A DNA stretch of 64,000 nucleotides from Neoaquamicrobium microcysteis (lineage in GTDB: Bacteria > Pseudomonadota > Alphaproteobacteria > Rhizobiales > Rhizobiaceae): NCBI RefSeq assembly GCF_008180155.1, contig NZ_VSZS01000063.1, positions 62,001-126,000 of the forward strand, read 5' to 3'. A model generated the notes under the pieces. The model ran no database searches. It saw nothing but the letters and a program-made list of their open reading frames with translations, and had not been told where the DNA came from. Below, piece by piece: positions 1-10,687 of this stretch. The first letter of the stretch is position 1; every line of letters begins with the position of its first letter. Both the position numbers and the translations under genes were made by a program.

Positions 1-2
1 AC

Positions 3-560
3 GGCCAGGCGACGAATGTGGACATCTCGTTTCCCGCCCCGCGCCGCTTCGACGACGGCTACTCGCTGTGGACCGGCTACGACGAGCCGCTTTCGCTTGC
101 GCTCGCGCTCAAGCTGCCGCAGGCGGCCGTGCCGACCGACTTCGTCGCCAACGTGTTCCTCGGCATCTGCGAGACGATCTGCATCCCCGTCCAGGCGCAG
201 CTTTCGCTGGAAACGCGCGGCGATGTCAGCCACCCCGAGCACAAGGCCGTCGTGGATGCCGCCTTCGCCGCCCTGCCCGAGGCTGCAACCGAAGCGTTCG
301 GCGCGAAGGCGCAGGATGCGACGGACGAGCACATCGTGGTCGATGCCGCACTGCCCGAGGGCGCGCGCGCCGTCGACCTCTTCGTGGCCGGCAACGAGGC
401 GGTGGCGCTCGGCGTGGCGGAACGCGAGGCGGAGAGCGAAAGCGGCGCACGGTTTACAGTGCCGGTGCTGCGCCGCGCGGACGGCAAGGCCAAGGAAGAC
501 GTGGTCTACACGCTGGTGACGACGCAGGGCGCGGTTACCGGCCGGCTCGCGCTTCCGTAG
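3..560 (+). CDS. DsbD N-terminal-domain-like thiol redox protein, 5' partial
   Basis: The reading frame is open to the left window edge, so the true start and any signal peptide lie outside; a GTG at position 18 is only an internal codon. About 185 residues are visible. The segment GICETICIPVQAQLSLE resembles the Cys-containing loop of the DsbD alpha (N-terminal) domain, which passes electrons to periplasmic thiol proteins. The rest fits a beta-rich domain with no membrane segment and no thioredoxin CxxC, so this is probably a free-standing DsbD_N-like protein of the kind common in rhizobia. It lies 68 bases upstream of a peroxiredoxin on the same strand, a sensible partner in thiol redox chemistry. 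Family call is from motif recall; the electron acceptor is unknown. Confidence 0.65.
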   Translation, partial: GQATNVDISFPAPRRFDDGYSLWTGYDEPLSLALALKLPQAAVPTDFVANVFLGICETICIPVQAQLSLETRGDVSHPEHKAVVDAAFAALPEAATEAFGAKAQDATDEHIVVDAALPEGARAVDLFVAGNEAVALGVAEREAESESGARFTVPVLRRADGKAKEDVVYTLVTTQGAVTGRLALP

Positions 561-628
561 GCGTTGCCATCCGCCGCGTGACCGGCTAACCGTTCGCTTC
601 CTGAACTTTCTCCACAGAGGTGAACCGC

Positions 629-1114
629 ATGACCATCACCGTTGGCCAGAAGCTGCCCGACGTCACCTTCCGAACGAAGACCGAGGACGGCACGAAAGAA
701 CTCTCCACGGCCGAAATGTTTGCGGGCAAGAAGGTCGTGCTGTTCGGCGTGCCCGGCGCCTTCACGCCGACCTGCTCCAACAACCACCTTCCCGGCTATC
801 TGGAAAACTACGACGCGATCCTGGCCAAGGGCGTCGATGCGATTGCCGTCGTTTCCGTCAACGACGTGTTCGTCATGGGCGCATGGGCAAGGTTCACGGG
901 CGGCGAGGACAAGATCCTGTTTCTCGCCGACGGCAGCGGCGACTTCGCCAAGGCGACCGGCCTCGACACCGACCTGTCCGCGCGGGGCCTCGGCCTGCGC
1001 TCCCAGCGCTTCTCGATGATCGTGGACGACGGCACCGTCACCGCGCTCAATATCGAGGAAGTACCCGGCCAGGCAACAAACTCCGGCGCGGCCAAAATCC
1101 TGGAGCAGCTTTAG
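629..1114 (+). CDS. Peroxiredoxin, Prx5/AhpC-TSA type
   Basis: A 161-residue peroxidase that reduces hydrogen peroxide and organic hydroperoxides. The peroxidatic motif PGAFTPTCS gives Cys49, and it is the only cysteine in the protein, so this is a 1-Cys enzyme that must be reduced by glutathione or another external thiol. Length and the C-terminal part (GLRSQRFSMIVDDG, then the EEVPG region) match the Prx5 subfamily. ATG at 629 is preferred over an upstream in-frame GTG at 620 because an AGAGG ribosome site at 615-619 sits at a good distance. It has no signal peptide, so it acts in the cytoplasm. It converges with rnhA across a palindrome-rich gap. Confidence 0.92.
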   Translation: MTITVGQKLPDVTFRTKTEDGTKELSTAEMFAGKKVVLFGVPGAFTPTCSNNHLPGYLENYDAILAKGVDAIAVVSVNDVFVMGAWARFTGGEDKILFLADGSGDFAKATGLDTDLSARGLGLRSQRFSMIVDDGTVTALNIEEVPGQATNSGAAKILEQL

Positions 1115-1139
1115 AACCTTCACATTTGCACGGACCATC

Positions 1140-1300
1140 CCGTGCAGCCGAACACCCCCTCCCCCGCTTGGCTGGGGAGGAACCAGGGTCGCGGACACCC
1201 TCTACGCGGATCCTCCTCCGTTTACGGGGGGTCCGAAGGACGGGCGAGACAAGCGGCTCGCCCTGAAGGCGCGAAGCGCCGGAGGGGGCGTTTTGACGAA
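1140..1300. repeat. Palindrome-rich intergenic element
   Basis: The gap between the convergent peroxiredoxin and rnhA genes is full of short G/C-rich inverted repeats: GGGCGAG/CTCGCCC around 1238-1260, GGCGC/GCGCC around 1269-1281 and GTCC/GGAC around 1231-1241, with runs of C and G on both sides. No convincing coding frame is seen. The texture resembles dispersed intergenic repeat families of rhizobia, and the stem-loops could also act as a bidirectional terminator. Copy number in the genome cannot be judged from one window. Confidence 0.4.
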
Positions 1301-1334
1301 ATCCTCGAGCACCTTTAAGCTATCTACCGGCGCG

Positions 1335-1805
1335 TCAGCCTGCGGTTGCGGGCCGTGCCGGCTTCCGTTTCGTCTTGAAGGGCGCCATGCCGAGACGCGC
1401 AAGCTCGTCGGCGCGCTCGTTCTCGATGTGGCCCGCATGTCCCTTCACCCAGTGCCACGTCACCTTGTGACGCCGCCGTGCCTCGTCCAGCGCCTGCCAC
1501 AGCTCGGCATTCTTCACCGGCTTCTTGGCAGCCGTCTTCCAGCCGTTGCGCTTCCAGCCCTCGATCCAGCCCGAGATGCCGTCCTTGACGTAGTTGGAAT
1601 CGGTGTAGAGATCGACCGCGCAAGGCTCTTTCAGCGCATTCAGCGCCGAGATCGCAGCCATCAGTTCCATGCGGTTGTTGGTCGTGTCCGCCTCACCGCC
1701 GGAAAGCTCCTTCGTCGTCCCGTTGAAGCGCAGGATCGCGCCCCACCCGCCCGGCCCGGGATTGCCGGAGCACGCTCCATCGGTGAAAGCCTCGACGTTC
1801 TTCAT
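1335..1805 (-). CDS. rnhA: Ribonuclease HI
   Basis: A 156-residue endonuclease that cuts the RNA strand of RNA-DNA hybrids. All catalytic residues are visible: Asp9 in [15 protein letters not shown], Glu47 in NNRMELMA, Asp69 in YTDSNYV and Asp133 in NERADELA, with His123 in KGHAGH. Length is typical of bacterial type 1 enzymes, and the basic protrusion around residues 85-100 ([14 protein letters not shown]) is present. Its ATG overlaps the thrB stop codon in an ATGA arrangement at 1802-1805, so it is translationally coupled as the last gene of the ispH-thrB-rnhA run. Confidence 0.97.
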   Translation of the reverse strand: MKNVEAFTDGACSGNPGPGGWGAILRFNGTTKELSGGEADTTNNRMELMAAISALNALKEPCAVDLYTDSNYVKDGISGWIEGWKRNGWKTAAKKPVKNAELWQALDEARRRHKVTWHWVKGHAGHIENERADELARLGMAPFKTKRKPARPATAG

Positions 1806-2770
1806 TGGGGCTGGATTCCGTATTCTGCGGCAGAGCCGATCTGGCGGTGGAAACGCATCTTGCGGACATATTCAAGCGGATCGCGCTTCTTGACCATCGC
1901 GCCGTCCGGTCCGTGCAGCCAGTCGTAAAGCCGCGTCAGCATGAAGCGCAGCGCCGAGCCGCGACACAGCAGCGGCAAAGCCTCGACCTCGGCGGGCGAA
2001 AGCGGCCGCACGCTCTGGTAGCCAGCCAGCAGCGCGGTGCCCTTGGTGAGGTTGAAGGCATGGTCGCGCTCGAAGCACCACGCGTTCAGGCAGGTGGCCA
2101 CGTCGTAGGCGAACGCGTCGTTGCAGGCGAAATAGAAGTCGATCAGCCCCGACAGCCGGTCTCCAAGGAAGAACACGTTGTCGGGAAACAGATCCGCATG
2201 GATGACGCCGGCGGGCAGGTCGGACGGCCATCCCGCCTCCAGCGCCGCAAAGTCGGCCGCGACTTCTGCCTCCAGCCCCTGCTCGACCTCGTCGGCCCGC
2301 TCGCGGCATCCGCTCCACAGCTTCTTCCAGCCATCGATCGACAGGGCGTTCGGGCGCGAGAGCGCAAAGTCGGCGCCGGCGATGTGCATGCTGGCGAGTG
2401 CGACGCCCACCTCGCGGCAGTGCGCCGCGGTAGGCCTGCGCGGCCACATGCCTTCCAGAAAGGTGATGACGGCCGCGGGCCGCCCCGCAAGCTCGCCCAT
2501 CACCGCGCCGTCGCGGCGATGCACCGGCAGCGGGCATGTGACGCCGCGCTTGGCCAGATGCTCCATCAGCCCCAGGAAGAACGGCAGATCGGCCTTCTCC
2601 ACCCGCTTCTCGTAGAGCGTGAGAATGTACGAGCCGCTGCCCGTGTGGACGATGAAGTTGGAGTTCTCCGTGCCCTCGGCGATGCCCTTGTAGGACAGCA
2701 GTTCGCCCAGATCGTATTCGCGCAGGAAAGCGCCGAGTTCGACCTCGGTGATGTCGGTGTAGACGGCCAT
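1802..2770 (-). CDS. thrB: Homoserine kinase, APH (aminoglycoside phosphotransferase) fold
   Basis: A 322-residue enzyme that phosphorylates L-homoserine in threonine synthesis. It belongs to the choline kinase/APH-like type found in Pseudomonas and rhizobia, not the GHMP-kinase ThrB of enterics. The catalytic loop [12 protein letters not shown] spans residues 189-200 (His191, Asp193) and the metal-binding Asp211 lies in GLIDFYFAC. The N-terminus ([20 protein letters not shown], then the GTENSNF stretch) is characteristic. It lies 4 bases after ispH and overlaps rnhA by 4 bases, so the three genes are probably co-transcribed. The start ATG is clear. Confidence 0.93.
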   Translation of the reverse strand: MAVYTDITEVELGAFLREYDLGELLSYKGIAEGTENSNFIVHTGSGSYILTLYEKRVEKADLPFFLGLMEHLAKRGVTCPLPVHRRDGAVMGELAGRPAAVITFLEGMWPRRPTAAHCREVGVALASMHIAGADFALSRPNALSIDGWKKLWSGCRERADEVEQGLEAEVAADFAALEAGWPSDLPAGVIHADLFPDNVFFLGDRLSGLIDFYFACNDAFAYDVATCLNAWCFERDHAFNLTKGTALLAGYQSVRPLSPAEVEALPLLCRGSALRFMLTRLYDWLHGPDGAMVKKRDPLEYVRKMRFHRQIGSAAEYGIQPQ

Positions 2771-2774
2771 CGGG

Positions 2775-3773
2775 TCAGGCGCTTCCGTTCACGAAGGCCA
2801 TGTCGGCCGGGGTCAGCTCGATGTCGCGCAGCACGCGATTGACGGGGAAGTTCTCGGTTTCCTCCGCCGTCACCGCCAGTTCGACCGTCACGTCGAACCG
2901 CTCGCGGAAGGCGTCGATGATCTCGTCGACGATGATCTCGGGTGCGGATGCGCCGGCCGAAAGGCCCAACACCGAGATGTCCTCGATCTCGCCCCAAGGG
3001 ATTTCGGATGCGCGCTGTACCAGAAGCCCGCGCGCGGCCCCTGCCCGCTCTGCGACCTCCACGAGACGCATGGAGTTGGACGAGTTCGGCGCGCCGACGA
3101 TGAGGAACAGGTCTGCGCCGACGGCCGCTTCCTTCACCGCATCCTGCCGGTTGGTGGTGGCGTAGCAGATCGATTCGGCAGCCGGCGCCTGCATCTGCGG
3201 GAACCGCCCCTGCAGCACCTTGATGATGCCGGCCGTATCCTCCACCGACAGCGTCGTCTGCGTGACGAAGCCCAGCGCCTGCGGGTCGGCGGGCGCAATG
3301 CGCGCCGCATCCTCCTCGGTCTCGACCAGCGTGACCGCGCCTTCCGGCAGCTGGCCCATCGTCCCGATCACCTCGGGGTGCCCGGCATGGCCGATCAGCA
3401 GCACGTGCCGGCCCTGACGCTGGTGGCGCATCGCCTGCTTGTGGACCTTGGAAACCAGCGGGCATGTGGCATCGAGATAGAAAAGGTTGCGCGCCTCGGC
3501 GTCGGCGGGCACCGATTTCGGCACGCCATGCGCCGAAAACACCACCGGCTGGGCGTGATGCTCGGGCGGAATTTCGTCCAGTTCCTCGACAAACACCGCG
3601 CCCCGCGCCTGAAGCCCCTCGACGACATATCTATTGTGCACGATCTCGTGGCGCACATAGACCGGCGCGCCGTATTTCTTCAGCGCCAGCACCACGATCT
3701 GGATCGCGCGGTCGACGCCTGCGCAGAAACCGCGTGGGCCGCAAAGCCGGATCGTCAGTGGTCGCTTCATCAT
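2775..3773 (-). CDS. ispH: 4-hydroxy-3-methylbut-2-enyl diphosphate reductase
   Basis: This iron-sulfur enzyme (LytB) makes IPP and DMAPP in the last step of the MEP isoprenoid pathway; dxs and ispE of the same pathway also lie in this window. With the ATG at 3773 it is 332 residues; a second ATG follows directly at 3770 and either could be used. The three cluster-ligating cysteines are visible in [12 protein letters not shown] (Cys17), [11 protein letters not shown] and [10 protein letters not shown]. His in the [13 protein letters not shown] and IGHAGHPEV motifs bind substrate phosphate. The frame stays open upstream, but that extension lacks family similarity and overlaps the SURF1 region. 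Confidence 0.96.
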   Translation of the reverse strand: MMKRPLTIRLCGPRGFCAGVDRAIQIVVLALKKYGAPVYVRHEIVHNRYVVEGLQARGAVFVEELDEIPPEHHAQPVVFSAHGVPKSVPADAEARNLFYLDATCPLVSKVHKQAMRHQRQGRHVLLIGHAGHPEVIGTMGQLPEGAVTLVETEEDAARIAPADPQALGFVTQTTLSVEDTAGIIKVLQGRFPQMQAPAAESICYATTNRQDAVKEAAVGADLFLIVGAPNSSNSMRLVEVAERAGAARGLLVQRASEIPWGEIEDISVLGLSAGASAPEIIVDEIIDAFRERFDVTVELAVTAEETENFPVNRVLRDIELTPADMAFVNGSA

Positions 3774-3838
3774 CGTTCCCAAGGCTGGTTCACGCGCAGA
3801 TGGCGTTTGTGCGCCCCTCGTGTCAACCCGCATGCGGA

Positions 3839-4591
3839 TCAGACACCGCGCCGCTGGCGCCAGAACCATACGCCCAGCACGCCAACCAGCGCGGCGGCCA
3901 GCCCGTACCACGTGACGGCATATTGGAGGTGGTTGTTCGGCTGCTGGATGATCGTCACGCCCCCGACAGGCAGCCCGCCGGGGTTGGGCGCATCGTTGGC
4001 GTCGATGAAGAACGGCAGATAGTCGTCCGGCGAGCCGACGCCCGACGTCGCAGCCATCACACCCAGATCCTTCCAGTAGAAGACGTTCTTTTGCGGATCG
4101 TTGTCCGGCACGATGAAGGACGGCTTTTCGTCCAGCCGGCCGCGCGCAAGCCCGGTAATCGTCTGCCATCCCTCGGCCTGGCTGTCCGGACGCGAGGCGG
4201 GGTCCTTCAGCTCGAAAGGAACGAAGCCGCGATTGACGAGGATGAAGCGCCCGTCGTCGAGCTCGAGCGGGGTGTAGATGTAGTAGCCGGACTGGCCGTT
4301 ATGCGTGGCGAAGAAATGCCGTTCGCCCTCGTGGCGGAACTCTCCACCCGCTTCGACCGGCCAGTATTCCACATCGCCCGTCGTGGCCAGTCGTGTCTGG
4401 ATGTCGCTCAGCGAATGCGGCTCGGAGTGGGTGCGCGCGTCGATGGTGGCGATCAGGTCTTCCTTCCACTGCAGGCGCTGCACCTGCCACGTCCCGAGCG
4501 CGATCAGCACCGCCAGCGCGACGAGCGAAAGCACGACGAGAAGCGCCGTCATTCCCGTGCGGGGGCGATGCGCGGAGGCTTGCGTTGTCAT
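3839..4591 (-). CDS. SURF1-family cytochrome c oxidase assembly protein
   Basis: A 250-residue inner-membrane protein with the SURF1 architecture: an N-terminal membrane segment (about residues 14-33, followed by [11 protein letters not shown]), a periplasmic domain, and a C-terminal membrane segment ending in WFWRQRR. SURF1 (Shy1) proteins help deliver heme a to subunit I of aa3 oxidase, which matches its position at the end of the cta cluster. The start codon overlaps the stop of the DUF983 gene (ATGA at 4588-4591), indicating translational coupling. The frame continues upstream inside the DUF983 gene but that part is not SURF1-like. Confidence 0.92.
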   Translation of the reverse strand: MTTQASAHRPRTGMTALLVVLSLVALAVLIALGTWQVQRLQWKEDLIATIDARTHSEPHSLSDIQTRLATTGDVEYWPVEAGGEFRHEGERHFFATHNGQSGYYIYTPLELDDGRFILVNRGFVPFELKDPASRPDSQAEGWQTITGLARGRLDEKPSFIVPDNDPQKNVFYWKDLGVMAATSGVGSPDDYLPFFIDANDAPNPGGLPVGGVTIIQQPNNHLQYAVTWYGLAAALVGVLGVWFWRQRRGV

Positions 4592-4983
4592 GGCCTGTCC
4601 AGCCGTCCTTCGGCGGCCTTGTTGCGGTATTGCAGCACGATCAGCAGGCCCTTTATGAGGCGAAGCGCCGTCAGGCTCAGCACGAGCGTCAGCGGTATCC
4701 AGGGCGCGAAATGCACCCAGAGCGGCGGGTTGTGGGACACCTCCATCCCCAAGGCGAGCCCTACGACGATGAAGCCGATGATGAGGATGACGAAGACGGC
4801 CGGGCCGTCGCCTGCATCGGCGAACGAGTAGTCGAGGCCGCAATTGCCGCAGCGGTCCCCCACCCTCAGAAACCCGTTGAACAGCCGGCCCTCGCCGCAG
4901 CGTGGGCATCTGCCGGAAAGGCCGACCTTCACGGGATCGACCGGCGCCCAGATCGCCTTGTCATCGTTTCGCTCTTCGCTCAT
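4588..4983 (-). CDS. DUF983 family membrane protein with zinc ribbon
   Basis: A 131-residue protein typical of alphaproteobacterial cta clusters. It begins with a zinc-ribbon-like CPRCGEGRLF...CGNCGLD pair of CxxC motifs (about residues 26-46), followed by two hydrophobic segments (VFVILIIGFIVVGLALGM and the WIPLTLVLSLTALRLIKGLLIVL stretch). Function is not established; conserved linkage between ctaE and SURF1 points to a role in oxidase assembly, possibly metal handling. ATG at 4983 (MSEERND) is chosen over an in-frame upstream codon because it fits the family N-terminus. It is separated from ctaE by a terminator-like hairpin. Confidence 0.85.
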   Translation of the reverse strand: MSEERNDDKAIWAPVDPVKVGLSGRCPRCGEGRLFNGFLRVGDRCGNCGLDYSFADAGDGPAVFVILIIGFIVVGLALGMEVSHNPPLWVHFAPWIPLTLVLSLTALRLIKGLLIVLQYRNKAAEGRLDRP

Positions 4984-5014
4984 CGCGGAACCGCTATCGC
5001 ACCCGATCTCGTCC

Positions 5015-5051
5015 AAAGAAAGAAGGCGGCAGTGTCGCCACGGCCGCCTTC
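5015..5051 (-). terminator. Hairpin terminator or attenuator after ctaE
   Basis: Read on the minus strand, GAAGGCGGC and GCCGCCTTC form a perfect 9-bp stem (5043-5051 with 5022-5030) around a 12-base loop, followed by TTTCTTT. It lies between the ctaE stop and the DUF983 start. It should end most transcripts of the oxidase structural genes, or attenuate read-through into DUF983-SURF1-ispH-thrB-rnhA. Confidence 0.75.
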
Positions 5052-5073
5052 CAAAAAGTCCTGTCGTGCGACC

Positions 5074-5952
5074 TCAGTGCTGCGCGATCGGCGCGCCCGC
5101 GGAGGCCCAGATGTAGATGCAGGCAAAGAGGAACAGCCACACCACGTCGACGAAGTGCCAGTACCAGGCGGCTGCCTCGAAGCCGAAGTGCTGCTTGGGC
5201 GTGAAGTGCCCGGCCATGGCGCGCAGCAGGCACACCAGCAGGAAGATGGTGCCGATGATGACGTGGAAGCCGTGGAAGCCCGTGGCCATGAAGAAGGTCG
5301 CGCCATAGAGCGAGCCGCTGAAGCTGAACGGGGCGACCGCGTACTCGTAGGCCTGAACGAAGCTGAACAGCAGGCCGAGCGCCACCGTGATCGCCAGACC
5401 CCAGACGAGGCCCTTGCGGTCGTTGTGCAGCAGCGCGTGGTGCGCCCAGGTCACGGTCGTGCCGGAGAGCAGCAGGATGATGGTGTTGTAGAGCGGCAGG
5501 TGCCAGGGATCGAGCACCTCGAGGCCTGCGGGGGGCCACTGGCCGCCGGTATAGGCGAGGCGATCGACCTGCGCGGCCTCGTTCGGGAACAGGCTGGCAT
5601 CGAAGAACGCCCAGAACCACGCTGCGAAGAACATCACCTCCGAGGCGATGAACATGATCATGCCGTAGCGCAGGTGCAGCGACACGACGCGCGTGTGATG
5701 GCCTTCATGCGCCTCGCGGATCGTGTCCGACCACCAGCCGAACATGACGTAGAGCACCAGCGCCAGACCGATGAAGAACAGCCACGGCGACGCAAGCGGA
5801 ATGCCCAGCAGCGAGAAGTCGTTGCCCCTCAGCGCCTGCATCCAGCCGATGCCGCCGATCGCCATGACCAGCGCGCCGACGGAACCCAGGAACGGCCACG
5901 GGCTCGGGTCGATGATATGATAGTCGTGGTTCTTTGCGTGTGCGTCTGCCAT
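5074..5952 (-). CDS. ctaE: Cytochrome c oxidase subunit III
   Basis: A 292-residue integral membrane subunit of the aa3-type terminal oxidase, with seven predicted membrane helices. Family landmarks include HDYHIIDPSPWPFLGS at the N-terminus, MFIASEVMFFAAWFWAFFDASL in the middle, and the C-terminal HFGFEAAAWYWHFVDVVWLFLF. Subunit III stabilises subunit I and supports sustained proton pumping. It follows ctaG with a one-base gap and is followed by a strong hairpin. The ATG start is unambiguous (MADAHAKNHDYH). Confidence 0.97.
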   Translation of the reverse strand: MADAHAKNHDYHIIDPSPWPFLGSVGALVMAIGGIGWMQALRGNDFSLLGIPLASPWLFFIGLALVLYVMFGWWSDTIREAHEGHHTRVVSLHLRYGMIMFIASEVMFFAAWFWAFFDASLFPNEAAQVDRLAYTGGQWPPAGLEVLDPWHLPLYNTIILLLSGTTVTWAHHALLHNDRKGLVWGLAITVALGLLFSFVQAYEYAVAPFSFSGSLYGATFFMATGFHGFHVIIGTIFLLVCLLRAMAGHFTPKQHFGFEAAAWYWHFVDVVWLFLFACIYIWASAGAPIAQH

Positions 5953-5953
5953 G

Positions 5954-6586
5954 TCATCCCCCGAATTCGGTGTCGGCGTCAGTATTGCTGTTGGTGCCCG
6001 CCGGCGCGGCTGCCGATTCCAGCGGCTTGGCGTGATCGAGCGGGAAGAACGTGTAGGAAAGCGTGATCGTGCCGATGTTCTTCAGTTCCGGGACGTTGAC
6101 GATCTCCGGATCGACGTAGAACACCACCGGCATATCCATGTCTTCGCCGGGCTGCAGTTCCGTGTCGGTGAAGCAGAAGCACTCCACCTTCATGAAATAG
6201 GCGCCGGCCATCTGCGGCGTGACGTTGAAGGAAGCGCGGCCGGATGTCGGCTGCGAGAACGTGTTCTTCGCCGAATAGCTGACCTGCGTCGTCTCGCCGA
6301 TCTTGAGCGTCACGTCACGCGAAACGGGCTTGAAGTCCCACGGCAGGCCGCCCGAAACGTTGGCGTCGAAGCGCACCTTGATGTCGCGGTCCAGCACCGT
6401 CTGCGAATACTGCTCGACGCGCTGCGTCGTGCCGCCATAGCCGGTGATCTGGCAGAACATCTCGTAGAGCGGCACGGCCGCATAGGCCATGCCCACCATG
6501 CTAGCGAAGAACGCCACGCACGCCACCGCCACCCGGCGGTTGGAGCGGTCGGTCTGTTCGTTGCGGGTCTGGTCGGTCTGGCTCAT
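5954..6586 (-). CDS. ctaG: Cytochrome c oxidase assembly protein CtaG/Cox11
   Basis: A 210-residue copper chaperone that inserts CuB into subunit I. It has one N-terminal membrane anchor ([27 protein letters not shown], residues about 22-45) and a periplasmic domain with the copper-binding CFCF motif in [28 protein letters not shown]. These are the diagnostic features of Cox11. It sits between coxF and ctaE in the order usual for rhizobia and is nearly contiguous with ctaE, so it is presumably in the same operon. Confidence 0.96.
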   Translation of the reverse strand: MSQTDQTRNEQTDRSNRRVAVACVAFFASMVGMAYAAVPLYEMFCQITGYGGTTQRVEQYSQTVLDRDIKVRFDANVSGGLPWDFKPVSRDVTLKIGETTQVSYSAKNTFSQPTSGRASFNVTPQMAGAYFMKVECFCFTDTELQPGEDMDMPVVFYVDPEIVNVPELKNIGTITLSYTFFPLDHAKPLESAAAPAGTNSNTDADTEFGG

Positions 6587-6593
6587 CGCAGTC

Positions 6594-6749
6594 TCACATC
6601 GGCCGGTCGAGGATCGACGGCCCCAGCTTGATGATGGTGACGAAATACATGATGACGACGAAGCCGACGAGGGCCACCGCCAGCGCTATCGAGCGGTTGC
6701 GACGGGCCTTCTTCTGGGCTTCCGTGAGGTTTACGCGGTCGTCTTCCAT
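6594..6749 (-). CDS. coxF: CoxF-like small membrane protein
   Basis: A 51-residue protein, [17 protein letters not shown] followed by one hydrophobic helix ([24 protein letters not shown]) and a short tail. Small single-helix proteins of this shape between ctaB and ctaG are annotated as CoxF in rhizobia. The role is unclear; accessory function in oxidase assembly or stability is inferred from its fixed position. Its start lies 5 bases beyond the ctaB stop, and ctaG begins 7 bases after its own stop. A GTG three codons upstream is an alternative start overlapping ctaB. Confidence 0.82.
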   Translation of the reverse strand: MEDDRVNLTEAQKKARRNRSIALAVALVGFVVIMYFVTIIKLGPSILDRPM

Positions 6750-6754
6750 CACAC

Positions 6755-7696
6755 TCACCAGACCGCGATCCCGGCGCGCGCCGCCACGGCGTCGAGCAGC
6801 AGCGCCGCGAAGATGGCAAACAGATAGAGCAGCGAATAGCCGAACAGCGCCTTGGCCGGCCGCATCACGCGGTCTTCCTCCGGCATGCGCAGCACCTTCC
6901 ACGAATACCAGACGAAGCCTGCGCCCAGCGCGGCTGCGAACACGCCGAAGCTGACGCTCGCCTGCCCCAGAACCGACGGCAGCACGCCAACGGCTGCGAC
7001 CAGCACGGCATAGGCGAATATCTGGCGCTTGGTGGAGGCCTCGCCGGCCACGTTCGGCATCATCGGGATGCCGGCGCGGCCGTAGTCGCCCGACTTGAAC
7101 AGCGCCAGCGCCCAGAAGTGCGGCGGGGTCCACAGGAAGATGATGAGGAACTGGATGACGCTTTCCAGCCCGATGTGGCCGGTTACCGCAGCCCAGCCGA
7201 TCATGGGCGGGAAAGCCCCCGCGGCACCGCCGATGACGATGTTCTGCGGCGTCCAGCGCTTGAGCCACATCGTGTAGACGACGGCGTAGAAGAAGATGGT
7301 GAAGGCGAGCAGGCTGGCTGCCAGCCAGTTGGCCACGAGGCCGAGCATCATCACCGAGAAGGCGGACAGGATGAGGCCGAACACCAGCGCCTCGCCTGGC
7401 AGCACGCGGCCCGAAGGCACGGGCCGGTTGGCGGTGCGCGACATCACCGCGTCGATGTCGGCGTCGTACCACATGTTGAGCGCGCCCGACGCGCCCGCAC
7501 CTACGGCGATGGCGAGGATGGACACCACGGCGATGAACGGGTTGACGGGCGCCTGCGCGCTGACCAGCCCGACAAAGGCCGTGAAGACGACCAGCGACAT
7601 CACCCGCGGCTTCAGCAGCGCGAGATAGTCCCCCGCCTGCGCTTCCGAAACGCGGAAGGCGGCATCGTCATATCCGTTCTTCTCGACAAGGGCCAT
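6755..7696 (-). CDS. ctaB: Protoheme IX farnesyltransferase (heme O synthase)
   Basis: A 313-residue polytopic membrane enzyme that adds a farnesyl group to protoheme IX, giving heme O, the precursor of heme A for ctaD. The UbiA-superfamily aspartate-rich motif is visible as [24 protein letters not shown], with the second conserved region [25 protein letters not shown] and the family-typical [18 protein letters not shown]. About nine membrane helices are expected. It lies downstream of ctaD across a hairpin, and directly upstream of coxF. Confidence 0.97.
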   Translation of the reverse strand: MALVEKNGYDDAAFRVSEAQAGDYLALLKPRVMSLVVFTAFVGLVSAQAPVNPFIAVVSILAIAVGAGASGALNMWYDADIDAVMSRTANRPVPSGRVLPGEALVFGLILSAFSVMMLGLVANWLAASLLAFTIFFYAVVYTMWLKRWTPQNIVIGGAAGAFPPMIGWAAVTGHIGLESVIQFLIIFLWTPPHFWALALFKSGDYGRAGIPMMPNVAGEASTKRQIFAYAVLVAAVGVLPSVLGQASVSFGVFAAALGAGFVWYSWKVLRMPEEDRVMRPAKALFGYSLLYLFAIFAALLLDAVAARAGIAVW

Positions 7697-7726
7697 GCGT
7701 ACGCGGTCCGATCTTTCCGTCTGGCC

Positions 7727-7752
7727 GAAACCGCCGGCGAGCCGGCGGTTTC
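7727..7752. other. Intercistronic stem-loop between ctaD and ctaB
   Basis: GAAACCGCCGGC (7727-7738) and GCCGGCGGTTTC (7741-7752) are perfect 12-base inverted repeats with almost no spacer. Neither strand has a real T-run on the side needed for the minus-strand transcript, so this looks more like a 3'-end stabilising or processing hairpin than a strong terminator. It could set subunit I mRNA above that of the assembly genes. Confidence 0.6.
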
Positions 7753-7773
7753 TTCGTTGTTATGCCTGCGATC

Positions 7774-9450
<1,677 letters not shown>

Positions 9451-9460
9451 TCACGCAGAC

Positions 9461-10330
9461 TTAGTTGCCGGCGTCCGCTACATTCATGTCCTGGTCGCGA
9501 ATGGAAGCCATCAGCGCCCGGTTCGCGTCTCCGAGATTGGCCTGCGCCCCGGCGCGCCAGGTGTCGTACTGCTCCTGGCTGACGACGCGCACGCCGATGG
9601 GCATGAAGGCGTGGTCCTTGCCGCACAGTTCCGAGCACTGGCCGTAGAAGATGCCTTCGCGGGTCGCGTTGAACCAGATCTCGTTGAGGCGACCGGGAAC
9701 CGCATCGACCTTGATGCCGAAGGACGGCACCGCAAACGCGTGGAGCACGTCGGCCGCGGTCACCAGAACGCGCACGGTGGTGTTCACCGGAACGACGACC
9801 TCGTTGTCGACCGCCAGAAGACGCGGGAACTCGCCCATGTCCTGCTTGCCGGCGGCTTCGCGCTCGCCTTCCTGCAGCATGAAGGAGGAGAAGGTCAGCG
9901 GCTCCTCGTCCTGATACTCGTATTCCCAGTTCCACTGGTAGCCGGTGGCCTTGATGGTCATCGTCGGCTCTTCCGGCGGGTTGTACTGCGCGGTGAGAAG
10001 CTGGAAGGAGGGCACCGCGATGAACAGCAGGATGATGACCGGCCCGACGGTCCAGATCACCTCGATCAGCGTGTTGTGGCTGGTGCGCGAAGGCTGCGGA
10101 TTGGCGCTGGCGCGGTACTTGACGATGCACCAGGCCAGCAGCGCCAGCACGAGAAGGGTGATCGGCACGATGAACCACAGCGTGTAGCGCTCGAACCAGA
10201 TGATGCTTTCCATCATGTCCGACGCAGGCTGCTGGAAGCTCAGCTGCCAGGGGGTCGGCTGCCCCGCGATTGCGCCCGAAGCGGCAAGAACCAGCGAAAC
10301 GGCGCCCAGGCCCGCAAGGAACTTCTTCAT
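9461..10330 (-). CDS. ctaC: Cytochrome c oxidase subunit II
   Basis: The 289-residue CuA-bearing subunit that accepts electrons from cytochrome c. It has a cleavable signal peptide (MKKFLAGLGAVSLVLAASGAIAG), two membrane helices around residues 40-115 and a periplasmic cupredoxin domain with the CuA ligands in VLHAFAVPSFGIKVDAVPGR and EGIFYGQCSELCGKDHAFMPI (Cys-x3-Cys, His, Met). ATG at 10330 is preferred because GAGG lies upstream; an in-frame ATG at 10342 adds four residues and cannot be excluded. It is the first gene of the minus-strand oxidase cluster. Confidence 0.96.
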   Translation of the reverse strand: MKKFLAGLGAVSLVLAASGAIAGQPTPWQLSFQQPASDMMESIIWFERYTLWFIVPITLLVLALLAWCIVKYRASANPQPSRTSHNTLIEVIWTVGPVIILLFIAVPSFQLLTAQYNPPEEPTMTIKATGYQWNWEYEYQDEEPLTFSSFMLQEGEREAAGKQDMGEFPRLLAVDNEVVVPVNTTVRVLVTAADVLHAFAVPSFGIKVDAVPGRLNEIWFNATREGIFYGQCSELCGKDHAFMPIGVRVVSQEQYDTWRAGAQANLGDANRALMASIRDQDMNVADAGN

Positions 10331-10342
10331 AACCCTCTTCAT

Positions 10343-10687
10343 CTCCCCGGTCGAAACGTCTCGACGAAACCAGATGCGAGCCGGCGCGCGAACGCCCGGC
10401 TGCTATCGCGCGTTCAAACCATACTCTCATATCAACCGCAAGGAAGGCGTGGCGCGATATGTGCGGCATTTTTGCGCGCGCGGAGCCTTCCAATCCGCCC
10501 GATGCCTTGATTTCGCTCAACTTCTGGCAAATCACGCGCGCAGACGGCTGCTCGTTCCGGCCCACAGGCGCGATGCCGTGAACTGCCGTGCGTAGGCGCG
10601 TCTGCGCCTTTGCCGCACGCTATTCTTTCCGCGTGCCTTCGGGCGCGCTAGATTGTCGTGATTCGTAAGAAGCAAAAGGGTGGACCC
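10343..10687. other. Divergent intergenic region upstream of ctaC and the IalB-like gene
   Basis: These 345 bases carry no convincing gene. They must hold the divergent promoters of the oxidase cluster and of the IalB-family gene. A small hairpin, AGGCGC-GTCT-GCGCCT, lies at 10594-10609. No clear promoter boxes or regulator palindrome can be named from the sequence alone. Confidence 0.6.

Noticed and set aside
2775-4169. A 464-residue reading that extends ispH upstream.
   Set aside because: The extension has no family similarity and runs antisense-frame through the SURF1 gene; the real protein begins at [15 protein letters not shown].
7727-7752. Strong rho-independent terminator between ctaD and ctaB.
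   Set aside because: The stem is perfect but the minus-strand transcript has no T-run after it, so it is listed only as a stem-loop.
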